This document shows, piece by piece, positions 1 to 6,445 of a DNA stretch of 6,445 nucleotides. Below the pieces are notes generated by a model, which saw nothing but the letters and a program-made list of their open reading frames with translations, ran no database searches and was not told the origin of the DNA. Within the stretch, counting starts at the first letter, position 1. Every line of letters begins with the position of its first letter. The translations under genes were made by a program, and so were the position numbers. This DNA comes from Thermogutta sp. (GTDB lineage Bacteria; Planctomycetota; Planctomycetia; Pirellulales; Thermoguttaceae). The stretch lies in contig NZ_JACIYL010000194.1 in assembly GCF_014359955.1 (NCBI RefSeq), positions 1 through 6,445 of the forward strand, written 5' to 3'.

Positions 1-1078
1 CGAACTGAGAGAACGGATCCTGGCCGTCAAACGCGAGATGGGCCCACGACTGCTCATCCTCGGCCACCACTATCAGCGGGATGAGGTGGTTGAGCTTTCC
101 GACCTTCAGGGGGACAGTTATCGCCTGAGCGCCCTGGCGGCTGAAAACGAAGCCTGCCGGGCCATCATCTTCTGCGGCGTCCATTTCATGGCGGAGACTG
201 CCGACATCCTGGCCAATCGGCCGGAAAAGGTAGCCCAGCGCGGGGAACGCATCCCCGTCATTCTGCCGGACATGAAGGCGGGCTGTTCCATGGCCGACAT
301 GGCAGAAATCGACCAGGTGGAAGATTGCTGGGAGCAGTTGAGTCAGGTCATCGACATTTCCGAAGTCATTCCCGTCACCTATGTCAATTCGTCCGCCAAA
401 CTCAAGGCATTTTGTGGACGCCACGGAGGCACCGTGTGCACTTCTGCGAACGCGGATGTCGCTCTTCAGTGGGCGCTGTCCCGGGGACGACGCGTTCTCT
501 TCTTTCCTGACCAGCACCTCGGCAGAAACACCGCCCTGAAAATGGGCATTCCCTTAGAAGCGATGCCAGTATGGGATCCCTATGCCCGAGAATTGGGTGG
601 CAATTCCCGGGAGGCCATCGAAAAGTCCACCGTCATCCTCTGGAAAGGCTACTGCAGCGTCCATCAGATTTTCCGCCCGGAACACGTGGACTATTTCCGC
701 TCCAACTATCCCGGGATCAAAATTCTTGTGCACCCCGAGTGCATGAAGGAGGTCGTGGAAAAGGCCGACGTCGTGGGATCGACGGGCAAGATCATTCGGG
801 CGGTGGAGGAGGCCCCACCCGGCACCAAATGGGCCATCGGCACCGAGCTTCACCTCGTCAATCGTCTGAAGAAGAAGCACCCGGAACAGGAAATCTACTT
901 CCTCGCCCCGGTCGTGTGCATGTGCTCGACGATGTACCGCATCGACCTGCCCCATCTCTGCTGGGCCGCGGAAAACCTGGCGGCCGGCACGCCGGTCAAC
1001 GTCATTCGCGTTGATGACGCCACGGCCAAGGATGCCCTGGTGGCCCTGGAACGTATGCTGGAACTGAAAGGCCGATGA
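1..1078 (+). CDS. nadA: Quinolinate synthase NadA, 5'-partial
   Basis: NadA condenses iminoaspartate with dihydroxyacetone phosphate to give quinolinate, the second step of de novo NAD synthesis, in the cytoplasm. It uses a [4Fe-4S] cluster. The frame is open from base 2 with no start, so the gene begins outside the window; 358 residues are visible. The ATG at 38 is internal, because the 12 residues before it (ELRERILAVKRE) look like the family's N-terminal helix. Numbering from that ATG, I see HHYQ at 10-13, AGCSMAD with Cys83, TSANAD at 135-140, the FFPDQHLGRN block near 155, GYCSVH with Cys206, HPEC at 232-235, GSTGKI at 247-252 and CMCSTM with Cys294 and Cys296. Cys83, Cys206 and one of the last pair match the three cluster ligands. 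The protein is longer than compact NadA enzymes of about 300 residues. No nadB or nadC is in the window. Stop TGA at 1076-1078. The family call is very secure. Confidence 0.96.
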   Translation, partial: ELRERILAVKREMGPRLLILGHHYQRDEVVELSDLQGDSYRLSALAAENEACRAIIFCGVHFMAETADILANRPEKVAQRGERIPVILPDMKAGCSMADMAEIDQVEDCWEQLSQVIDISEVIPVTYVNSSAKLKAFCGRHGGTVCTSANADVALQWALSRGRRVLFFPDQHLGRNTALKMGIPLEAMPVWDPYARELGGNSREAIEKSTVILWKGYCSVHQIFRPEHVDYFRSNYPGIKILVHPECMKEVVEKADVVGSTGKIIRAVEEAPPGTKWAIGTELHLVNRLKKKHPEQEIYFLAPVVCMCSTMYRIDLPHLCWAAENLAAGTPVNVIRVDDATAKDALVALERMLELKGR

Positions 1079-1200
1079 CCGGCAGAACTGCTCGGGGCTG
1101 TGAGTTTTTACACGCTGGCGACGGTTGGTGCTCGCGGGATGGCGTGTTCCCCCGAACCCCGCGACCCGTTGCAATTTTCCGATGTCTCGACTAGCTTCAA

Positions 1201-1209
1201 TGGTAGAAT
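1201..1209 (+). promoter_or_regulatory. Candidate extended -10 promoter element
   Basis: TGG followed by TAGAAT (1204-1209) matches the extended -10 pattern TGN-TATAAT at five of six hexamer positions. It lies about 115 bases before the ATG at 1325, in the gap after nadA. The best spaced -35 position (around 1181-1186, GATGTC) is poor, so the call rests on the extended -10 alone. If real, it would drive the two membrane-protein genes downstream, with a leader of about 105-110 bases. Confidence 0.25.
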
Positions 1210-1224
1210 ACTCAGCCTGGTTTG

Positions 1225-1260
1225 GCCTGTCCCCGTCGTTGGTTCGATGTCCGGGCAGGC
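1225..1260 (+). other. Stem-loop in the gap upstream of the membrane-protein pair
   Basis: GCCTGTCC at 1225-1232 pairs with GGGCAGGC at 1253-1260, giving an 8-bp stem with one G-U pair and a 20-base loop. No T-tract follows, so it is not a typical intrinsic terminator for nadA. It sits between the candidate -10 at 1204 and the ATG at 1325 and would fall in the leader RNA. I do not recognise a riboswitch. A chance pairing in GC-rich DNA is quite possible. Confidence 0.25.
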
Positions 1261-1324
1261 GACAGTTTATTGCTCAGAATCCCCGCATGAGAAAGACCCC
1301 ATCCCACCGAACTGAAGGGCAATC

Positions 1325-1972
1325 ATGGGTGAACGAGCGCGTTCGCTGACGCAAGCCCCCGCCGGCCGACGCGGTCCCGGCTTTGTGGACGAAGAAGGCC
1401 GGTGGGTCACTTTGAAGGATCCCTGGATCGCAGCGTTTCTGGCGTGGCTGCTGCCGGGCCTTGGTCATTGGTACCAGGGCCGCCAGGCCAAAGCCATCCT
1501 CTTCTTTGTGTGCATCATGGGGCTGTTCATCTACGGCTGCTATCTGGGGGGAAATCGCGAGCTTGGATATGCCCGAGTGGTGTACGCCTCGTTCCGGCCG
1601 GGAGACATGCGGCTGTACTATCTCTGCCAGATCGGTGTGGGCCTGCCGGCCATGCCCGCCCTCATCCAGGCCGCCCGGGTGCGACAGAACAAACCGCCGT
1701 TATGGAATAACTTCATGGCCCCGCCGCGACTGGGCACCGACGACGATAATCCGCCGACGCTGTCGCGGCTCTGTTACGAGCTGCACGCCTATTTCGATCT
1801 GGGAAGCCTGTACACGGCAATCGCCGGATTGCTTAATATCCTGGTGATTTTCGATGCATTCGGCGGGCCGCTGTTCCCGGAGTCCCCCGCCCGCAAAGAA
1901 CAGGAGGCCGCCCAGGACTCACCGAGCACCGCGGCCCCGGCAGAAGCGAGTGAGACACCCGGTGCGAAGTAA
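1325..1972 (+). CDS. Multi-pass membrane protein of unknown function, DUF6677-like
   Basis: This 215-residue protein has no known biochemical role. The ATG at 1325 is the first possible start, since an in-frame TGA lies at 1313-1315. GAAGGG at 1314-1319 is a reasonable ribosome binding site five bases away. About 30 polar residues come first, then hydrophobic stretches at roughly 34-47, 57-75, 98-117 and 162-178. The first contains PGLGHWYQGR (44-53), similar to the Gly/aromatic turn of TM2-type small membrane proteins. A second conspicuous block near 155-182 reads YFDLGSLYTAIAGLLN followed by FDAFGGP. From memory these blocks match DUF6677, which I associate with Planctomycetes; I could not check this. 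The last 30 or so residues are rich in Ala, Ser, Glu and Pro and look disordered. A 60-codon membrane gene follows after 52 bases and is probably cotranscribed. That the gene is real is near certain; the family name is moderate. Confidence 0.88.
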   Translation: MGERARSLTQAPAGRRGPGFVDEEGRWVTLKDPWIAAFLAWLLPGLGHWYQGRQAKAILFFVCIMGLFIYGCYLGGNRELGYARVVYASFRPGDMRLYYLCQIGVGLPAMPALIQAARVRQNKPPLWNNFMAPPRLGTDDDNPPTLSRLCYELHAYFDLGSLYTAIAGLLNILVIFDAFGGPLFPESPARKEQEAAQDSPSTAAPAEASETPGAK

Positions 1973-2024
1973 CGCCGAGAAGTCACGCAATTCTTTATAA
2001 CGCAACGCAGGAATCGCCCGTGTT

Positions 2025-2207
2025 ATGACTGTCAATTACATGTGGTATCTCGTACCGCTCCTCATCGCCGTGAGCCTGGTGTATGCCGGCACCCGACAAG
2101 AGGCCATGCCGGCGGTGTTGCGGCACGGAGTGAAGACGCTCGTCTGGATCGTCGTTTTCATGGGCATCATCGCGGTGATTCTCCAGGTCCTCGATGCGTT
2201 CACCTGA
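2025..2207 (+). CDS. Small two-helix membrane protein, unknown function
   Basis: The 60-residue product has two hydrophobic segments, at about 6-21 (MWYLVPLLIAVSLVYA) and 37-56. A short basic/polar linker with Thr-Arg-Gln-Glu and Arg-His lies between them, so it should be a hairpin-like inner-membrane protein. I chose the ATG at 2025. AGGA at 2009-2012 is a weak ribosome binding site, 12 bases away. The ATG at 2040 (Met6) is an alternative and would remove only MTVNY. The gene lies 52 bases after the DUF6677-like gene on the same strand with no terminator between them, which suggests one operon and perhaps a shared membrane role (inference). The sequence has no motif pointing to a function. 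The regular hydrophobic pattern and tight spacing argue that it is a real gene despite its size. Confidence 0.72.
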   Translation: MTVNYMWYLVPLLIAVSLVYAGTRQEAMPAVLRHGVKTLVWIVVFMGIIAVILQVLDAFT

Positions 2208-2324
2208 ACGGTCGAGCCATCTGGGGCGTCACCCAAAGCAACCAAGAACGGCGACTTGATTACCAATTGTTTTTGCTCGCATCGGGGCAGTGCCACCGCG
2301 ATCGCGTCAGGTTTGAAGGGCCCC
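2208..2324. other. Convergent intergenic region, no clear terminator
   Basis: These 117 bases separate the convergent 60-codon membrane gene (plus) and the glycosyltransferase (minus). I looked for a GC stem with a T-tract in either direction. On the plus strand there is only a 4-bp TGGG/CCCA stem near 2220-2236, and a CAATTG palindrome just before TTTTT near 2264-2274. Neither is a convincing intrinsic terminator. Confidence 0.5.
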
Positions 2325-3116
2325 TCACGGACCGGTGGACTCTCTGACAGAAGGTTGGCCGCTCTTTCCCTGCGGTTTCCTGCGCCCACAGCGTTCGGAA
2401 AGGGCGAGTTTCACAATGACCGCCACCGCTTGAAGTCCTTCCCGCCAGGTGATCTTGGAGGCTCCCTCCCGCCGGTCCACAAACGTGATGGGCACTTCAC
2501 AGAAAACGGCCCCAATCTTCCGCATGCGGTAAAGGATTTCCTCAAAAAATGCGTAGCCCGACGAACAGAACTCGTTGAAATCCAGTCGGGCAAGTGTCGC
2601 CGCTCGGTAGCACCGGAAGTTGCCACTGCAATCGCGGACGGGCAAGCCGAGCATCAGTCGCGCAAACCAGTTGATCGCGCGGCTCATCAGGTGACGGCGG
2701 AGGGGCCAGCCTTCAATCCGGCCGCCGGGGACATAACGGGAACCGATCGCCACGTCCACCTTCGGCCCATCAGCCGGTTCCATGGCAGCCAGCAGATTGG
2801 GGAGCCTCTCCGGTGGATGGCTGAAGTCGGCATCCATGGTGACCACGTAGCGATACCCCTGGGCGATCCCTTCGCGAAGCCCCGCGATGATCGCCGAACC
2901 AAGACCCTGCTTCCCGGGTCGATGAAGACACCGCAAGCGCGGATCCCGGCGGGAATATTCCTCGCACCACGCGCCTGTGCCATCGGGGGAATTATCGTCC
3001 ACCACAAGCACATCCGCGGCCGGCACCGCGGCGAAAATGGCTTCCAAAAGCGGAGGGAGCGTTTCCCGCTCGTTGTAGGTTGCGATGACGATAAGGCACT
3101 CGCCCTGATCCACCAT
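2325..3116 (-). CDS. Family 2 glycosyltransferase, polyprenol-phosphate mannose synthase type
   Basis: The 263-residue protein has the GT-A fold pattern of dolichyl/polyprenyl-phosphate mannosyltransferases (DPM1-like). These move a sugar, usually mannose from GDP-mannose, to a polyprenyl phosphate on the cytoplasmic face of the membrane. Motifs in order: VIATYNERETL (10-20), VVDDNSPDGT (38-47, nucleotide binding), GLGSAIIAGL (71-80), DADFSH (95-100, the metal-binding DXD-like site), GSRYVPGG (125-132), RDCSGNFRCYR (161-171), GYAFFEE (187-193) and EVPITFVDRREGASK (207-221). No C-terminal membrane (GtrA-like) domain is present, so it is the short soluble form; the tail after 241 is basic and polar. 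The ATG at 3116 is the first start after an in-frame TGA at 3126-3128. The only Shine-Dalgarno-like AGGA is 15 bases away, so initiation looks weak. Family is secure; the exact sugar and lipid acceptor are inferred. Confidence 0.92.
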   Translation of the reverse strand: MVDQGECLIVIATYNERETLPPLLEAIFAAVPAADVLVVDDNSPDGTGAWCEEYSRRDPRLRCLHRPGKQGLGSAIIAGLREGIAQGYRYVVTMDADFSHPPERLPNLLAAMEPADGPKVDVAIGSRYVPGGRIEGWPLRRHLMSRAINWFARLMLGLPVRDCSGNFRCYRAATLARLDFNEFCSSGYAFFEEILYRMRKIGAVFCEVPITFVDRREGASKITWREGLQAVAVIVKLALSERCGRRKPQGKSGQPSVRESTGP

Positions 3117-3421
3117 ACGTACGGGTCAACATCCTGTCATTTTCAGAAACGGTCCCCAACACCTTCCCGGAACGCCCTTTCTTTGCCTCAAGCGTCGCGC
3201 GGCTTTTGACTCATTGTGAAGACAGCTCGAGCGACAAGCAACACCGGCGGATCGGAGGGACCTTCCTGGCAGGTCCGTTTCTCGGCGTTGGATATTCCGC
3301 TTCGCACCACCGGGCACAACAGGCGACGCCGGGGACAGGGATTCGGTTGGGTGCAGCGATCCAGAACCGGAAGACCGTTCAGGAAACGGGTGGCGCACTC
3401 TCTCCCAGGCCCTGTGGTGCG
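3117..3421. other. Intergenic region between nuoN and the glycosyltransferase gene
   Basis: These 305 bases hold no gene I can support. They contain the hairpin at 3258-3276, an 8-base palindrome GCTCGAGC at 3225-3232, and a 99-codon minus-strand open frame (3425 to 3126). That frame's ATG overlaps the nuoN stop, and its predicted product is Arg/Ser/Pro-rich and looks non-coding. A promoter for the glycosyltransferase should lie here, but I see no good -35/-10 pair on the minus strand. Confidence 0.55.
3258..3276. other. Perfect 6-bp hairpin downstream of nuoN
   Basis: GGACCT (3258-3263) and AGGTCC (3271-3276) are exact inverted repeats around the 7-base loop TCCTGGC. The hairpin lies about 145 bases past the nuoN stop in the direction of nuo transcription. 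The minus-strand transcript has no U-tract after it, so a Rho-independent terminator is doubtful. It could be an RNA 3'-end stabiliser for the nuo message or simply chance. Confidence 0.25.
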
Positions 3422-5023
3422 TCATTCGGACGCGTCCTGCGACACGGGCGACAGAGGTGACGCCACAGGCTCGCTCATTTCCCAAAGTGTCCCCTCCATG
3501 GTGGCGAGCTTCATCGAACGCTGTGGGCCACGAAGCGTGGGACTGGCCCGTCGGGCGTGTTCGATCCATCTCCCTGGGGCAATTCCAATGAGGACCGTCA
3601 TAATCGCGCACAGCGCGACGGCGAACATGGCCGGCAAGGCACCCTGCCGAAGCTGGAGCGTCCGCCCTTCCTGGCCTGCGGTTTCACCGGGAGCAGTGGC
3701 AAAGAACATCGTGCCCACCACCCGCAGATAGTATGCGGCGGCGATGGCCGCGTTGACGGCACCCACCACGGCCAGGAAGACGAGGCGGGATCTCGCGGGC
3801 CCACCACCGGGAACTCCTCCGACATCCAGGGCGCTGAAGAACACGGCGAGCTTCCCCCAAAAACCAGCCAGCGGCGGTATCCCTGCGAGACTCAGCATAA
3901 AGATGGCCAGGGACCAGGCCAGCAATCGCAGATCCATGTGAGGTGCATAGGCCAGACCACGCAGGTCGTCGAGCGTTTCCACCGGTCGATCACCGAGTCG
4001 CAGTGTGCCGAGCACGGCAAACGCGCCCAGCGTCGCCAAAAGATACACGATGAGATAGAAAAGCAACGCCGCCGCTCCATCCCAGGGATGTCCCTGGGGA
4101 GTGGCGTACGTCATCGCTACGGTGAGGCCGATGAGCATGTATCCCGCATGGGCAATCGACGAATAGGCGAGAAGTCGCCGCAGATTCGTCTGCCACAGGG
4201 CCAGGACATTTCCCAACGTCATAGTAAGCACGGAAAGCGCCAGGACCACCTGCCATGCGCGGTCCGGTCCTCCGAACATTCCTTCCAGCAGGAGCCGCAC
4301 CAGCACCAGCATGCCCGCCGCTTTGGGCAGGGCCGACAGCAGAGCCGCATTGCGGTGAGAAGTCCCCTGATAGACATCGGGAGCATAAAAGTGAAACGGC
4401 ACGGCGGCGATTTTGAAGCCGATTCCCGCCAGGACGAGCACCACCGGGATGGCCCCGATGACACCTGCAAACACGCCCTGTGCCCCCGCGTGCATGAGCT
4501 CCCGCAGCGACAGCGTGCCCGCCAGGCCGTACACAAAGCTCAACCCATACAGGAACACAGCCGAGGAAAGCACGCTGAGGTAAAAGTACTTGGTGGCCGC
4601 CTCTCGATAATTCGGCCCTTCCCTGTCGACATAGAGAAGAATGTACGACGCGACGGAGATGAGCTCCAGTCCAACGAACAGGAGCACCAGGTCTTCCGCC
4701 CGAGCCACCAGCGCCAAACCGACAATCCCCAGGAGCAGACTCCCCAATCGCTCGCCTTCGTGTTCGCTTTCCTGTCCCGATGAGCCGGCCGTCAGTACGA
4801 GGATCAGTCCCACGGAAAAGGCCAGCCCTCGGCCGAACACAGCCAGCATGTCTTTGCTGGAGACGAGAAATCCCTGCTGGAGATAGAACAGCGCCACACC
4901 GGCCACCATCCCGACGAGGGCCAGTGTGTAAAACCAGCTTCGCCGTACCTGGAAAGGTCCCAGGATCAGGCACAACAGGGCGACGATCGTGAGCACGATT
5001 TCAGGAAGCCAGTCAGTCATCAT
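3422..5023 (-). CDS. nuoN: NADH-quinone oxidoreductase subunit N
   Basis: NuoN (ND2-like) is one of three antiporter-like membrane subunits of respiratory complex I and carries one proton channel. I start it at the ATG at 5023, giving 533 residues. The frame could open with a TTG at 5041, but MMTDWLPEIVL is the natural N-terminus. The next ATG (5020) is equally possible. Either start overlaps the nuoM stop by 8-11 bases and has no good ribosome binding site, which suggests translational coupling. Many hydrophobic segments are visible. Key residues match E. coli NuoN: Glu120 in VGLELIS (E133), Lys204 in GIGFKIAAVPFHFYAPDVYQG (K217), Lys234 in SALPKAAG (K247) and Lys391 in AGFWGKLAVFF (K395). 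LAYSSIAHAGYML near 285-297 is also typical. After the last helix (about 480) there is an unusual polar tail of about 45 residues. It is the last gene of the nuo cluster seen here. Confidence 0.95.
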   Translation of the reverse strand: MMTDWLPEIVLTIVALLCLILGPFQVRRSWFYTLALVGMVAGVALFYLQQGFLVSSKDMLAVFGRGLAFSVGLILVLTAGSSGQESEHEGERLGSLLLGIVGLALVARAEDLVLLFVGLELISVASYILLYVDREGPNYREAATKYFYLSVLSSAVFLYGLSFVYGLAGTLSLRELMHAGAQGVFAGVIGAIPVVLVLAGIGFKIAAVPFHFYAPDVYQGTSHRNAALLSALPKAAGMLVLVRLLLEGMFGGPDRAWQVVLALSVLTMTLGNVLALWQTNLRRLLAYSSIAHAGYMLIGLTVAMTYATPQGHPWDGAAALLFYLIVYLLATLGAFAVLGTLRLGDRPVETLDDLRGLAYAPHMDLRLLAWSLAIFMLSLAGIPPLAGFWGKLAVFFSALDVGGVPGGGPARSRLVFLAVVGAVNAAIAAAYYLRVVGTMFFATAPGETAGQEGRTLQLRQGALPAMFAVALCAIMTVLIGIAPGRWIEHARRASPTLRGPQRSMKLATMEGTLWEMSEPVASPLSPVSQDASE

Positions 5024-6445
5024 GGTCGGTCGGATGATCAAGTATCACGTGTCCTGTGCCGGAGATTGCGTCGGCAAGTTGCTCTTCACTTCCAGCAAGC
5101 GGCGTCAGTTGGTCGGTCGGTACGTCCCCACCGGGCGATTGGTGTGGTCCAGGAATAATCGCTCGGTCCGCCATCTGGGCAGGCGCAGGTACCACCAGGG
5201 ACTTCTGAACCGACTTCAGGGCGGGAGTCATGCGGCTCAGGAAAAACTGCGGCTGAATGCCGATCCACACGATGAAGACAACCAGCGGTGCAAGAGCCAG
5301 CACCTCGCGGAGGGACAAGTCGCGGACGCCGTGCTGCCCCGCGGAGACCGAATAAGTGTGCCAATCCTCCGAGGACTCGGCCTGCTCAGCCGCCGCACCA
5401 TCCCGGGCGGCCACACTCTCCGAAGGTGGTTCCCGAAGTGCCCCGAAGAACACACGTCCCACCAGCGTCAACATATACCACGCGCCGAGCACCACCCCCA
5501 GTGTGCCCGCCACAGCGAGGGCCCATTCCCACCCTCCGACGTGCCATGCCCGCTGGAACATCCCCACGAGAACCAGAAATTCCCCGGCAAAACCATTGAG
5601 GCCGGGCAGACCAATGCTCGAAAATGTGAGCACAAACATGAAAAACGCCAGACCGGGGAGCTTCAGGGCAAGCCCGCCAAAAGATTCGATCTTCCGTGTG
5701 TGATACCGTTCGTAGATCATCCCCACCAAGGCAAACAGCCCACCGGTGGCCAGTCCGTGGTTGATCATCTGCAAAAGTCCACCGTGCAGCCCGAGGGAAT
5801 TAAGCGTGAAAATTCCCAGCATGCAGAACCCCAGGTGGCTCACGCTGGAATAGGCGATGAGGCGTTTGATGTCGCGCTGGGCAAAAGCCGTCAGGGCTCC
5901 ATAGACAATCCCGATCGCTGACAGGGCGAGAATCCAGGGGGTCACCGCCGCGGCTGCATCGGGCACCATCGGCAGGACAAAACGGAGGAATCCATACCCA
6001 CCGACCTTCAGCAGAATACCGGCCAGCAAAACGCTCCCCGCGGTCGGGGCCTCCACGTGAGCCAGCGGCAACCACGTGTGAAGCGGGACGAGCGGTACTT
6101 TCACCGCGAATCCCGCGAACAGCGCCCAGAACACCCAAAACTGGAAAGCGAGCGGTAGTTGCCCCCGTTCACGGAGTTCCGCCAGCCGTTGCGTCAGTTC
6201 GGGAATGGAGAATGTCACCACTCCTGAACCGCTCGCGTAGGCGTTCCAGATCACCAGGGCCAGCAATCCCAAAAACGTCAGCACACTGCCGGCAAGCGTG
6301 AACAGGAAGAACTTCATCGCTGCATAACGGCGTTCCTCGTGTCCCCAAATCCCGATCAGGAAAAAGAGGGGAATGAGCGTCGCTTCAAAAAACAGATAAA
6401 ACAGAAGCACATCGCGGGCCACAAAGACCCCCAGCATGCCTGTAT
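5013..6445 (-). CDS. nuoM: NADH-quinone oxidoreductase subunit M, 5'-partial
   Basis: NuoM (ND4-like) is a proton-pumping antiporter-like membrane subunit of complex I. The start lies beyond the right edge; the ATG at 6437 is internal, since MLGVFVARDVLLFYLFFEA is the family's helix 4-5 region, so roughly 100 N-terminal residues are missing. Numbering from that Met, 474 residues are visible. Essential residues are present: Glu18 in FFEATLIP (E. coli E144), Lys113 in FAVKVPLVPLHTWLP (K234), His120 and His127, Lys144 in AGILLKVGGYGFLR (K265) and Glu286 in GFAGEFLVL (E407). DIKRLIAYSSVSHLGF (189-204) and MINHGLATGGLF (224-235) are further signatures. Two departures stand out. One is a polar stretch at about 336-374 between the last two helices, far longer than in E. 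coli. The other is a polar tail of about 60 residues after 414, ending in DHPTDHDD. Stop TGA at 5013-5015 overlaps the nuoN start. Confidence 0.96.
   Translation of the reverse strand, partial: TGMLGVFVARDVLLFYLFFEATLIPLFFLIGIWGHEERRYAAMKFFLFTLAGSVLTFLGLLALVIWNAYASGSGVVTFSIPELTQRLAELRERGQLPLAFQFWVFWALFAGFAVKVPLVPLHTWLPLAHVEAPTAGSVLLAGILLKVGGYGFLRFVLPMVPDAAAAVTPWILALSAIGIVYGALTAFAQRDIKRLIAYSSVSHLGFCMLGIFTLNSLGLHGGLLQMINHGLATGGLFALVGMIYERYHTRKIESFGGLALKLPGLAFFMFVLTFSSIGLPGLNGFAGEFLVLVGMFQRAWHVGGWEWALAVAGTLGVVLGAWYMLTLVGRVFFGALREPPSESVAARDGAAAEQAESSEDWHTYSVSAGQHGVRDLSLREVLALAPLVVFIVWIGIQPQFFLSRMTPALKSVQKSLVVPAPAQMADRAIIPGPHQSPGGDVPTDQLTPLAGSEEQLADAISGTGHVILDHPTDHDD

Noticed and set aside
1071..1083. 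GCCG-ATGAC-CGGC stem at the nadA stop as a terminator
   Set aside because: Only 4 bp, and no T-tract follows it directly; the nearest T run, near 1104, is about 20 bases further on.
554..1174. 206-codon minus-strand open frame opposite nadA
   Set aside because: Antisense to nadA, His/Arg/Gly-rich, no motif.
1100..1349. Short plus-strand frames in the gap after nadA
   Set aside because: Two overlapping frames with no ribosome binding site and no protein-like pattern; one runs into the DUF6677-like gene.
2256..3209. 317-codon plus-strand open frame opposite the glycosyltransferase
   Set aside because: Antisense to a gene with complete GT2 motifs; the predicted protein has no recognisable domain.
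3391..3424. Inverted repeat TGGCGCAC / GTGCGTCA at the nuoN stop as a terminator
   Set aside because: One mismatch on the nuo transcript, an 18-base loop, overlap with the stop codon and no U-tract.
3557..4783. 408-codon plus-strand open frame opposite nuoN
   Set aside because: The product is rich in Gln, His, Arg and Gly without hydrophobic core or motifs, and it lies fully antisense to a secure nuoN. It is a by-product of codon bias in GC-rich DNA.
5024..5120. Exact 10-base repeat GGTCGGTCGG at 5024-5033 and 5111-5120
   Set aside because: Both copies lie in the nuoM tail and encode Pro-Thr-Asp; too short to call a functional repeat.
4989..5921. 310-codon plus-strand open frame opposite nuoM
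   Set aside because: Same composition problem (His, Gln, Pro, Arg) and antisense to nuoM, whose catalytic residues are all intact.

Overview
The window looks like a piece of a GC-rich bacterial chromosome made of ordinary housekeeping genes. My best guess for the lineage is a planctomycete. This rests mainly on the gene at 1325-1972, which resembles a membrane family (DUF6677, from memory) that I associate with Planctomycetes. The elongated hydrophilic tails on two NADH dehydrogenase subunits fit but do not prove it. No RNA genes, insertion sequences, CRISPR arrays or phage genes are visible.

Left part, plus strand: the window opens inside nadA (quinolinate synthase, NAD biosynthesis; 5' end outside the window). 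A 246-base gap follows, with a candidate extended -10 promoter and a stem-loop. Then come two small membrane-protein genes in tandem, of 215 and 60 codons. Their function is unknown and they probably form one transcription unit.

Middle: the plus-strand pair converges on a minus-strand family 2 glycosyltransferase of the polyprenol-phosphate mannose synthase type (2325-3116). The 117 bases between them show no convincing terminator.

Right part, minus strand: nuoM (runs off the right edge, so its N-terminus is missing) and nuoN overlap by a few bases. They are the distal end of a respiratory complex I operon. NuoM and NuoN are two of the three antiporter-like proton-channel subunits, and every key proton-path lysine and glutamate I looked for is present. 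Between nuoN and the glycosyltransferase lie about 305 bases. These hold a hairpin and a 99-codon open frame whose ATG overlaps the nuoN stop as ATGA; its composition suggests it is not a real gene.

Nothing here is clearly a new biological system. The points most worth a second look are the long hydrophilic C-terminal tails on NuoM and NuoN, the extra loop in NuoM, and the uncharacterised tandem membrane-protein pair.
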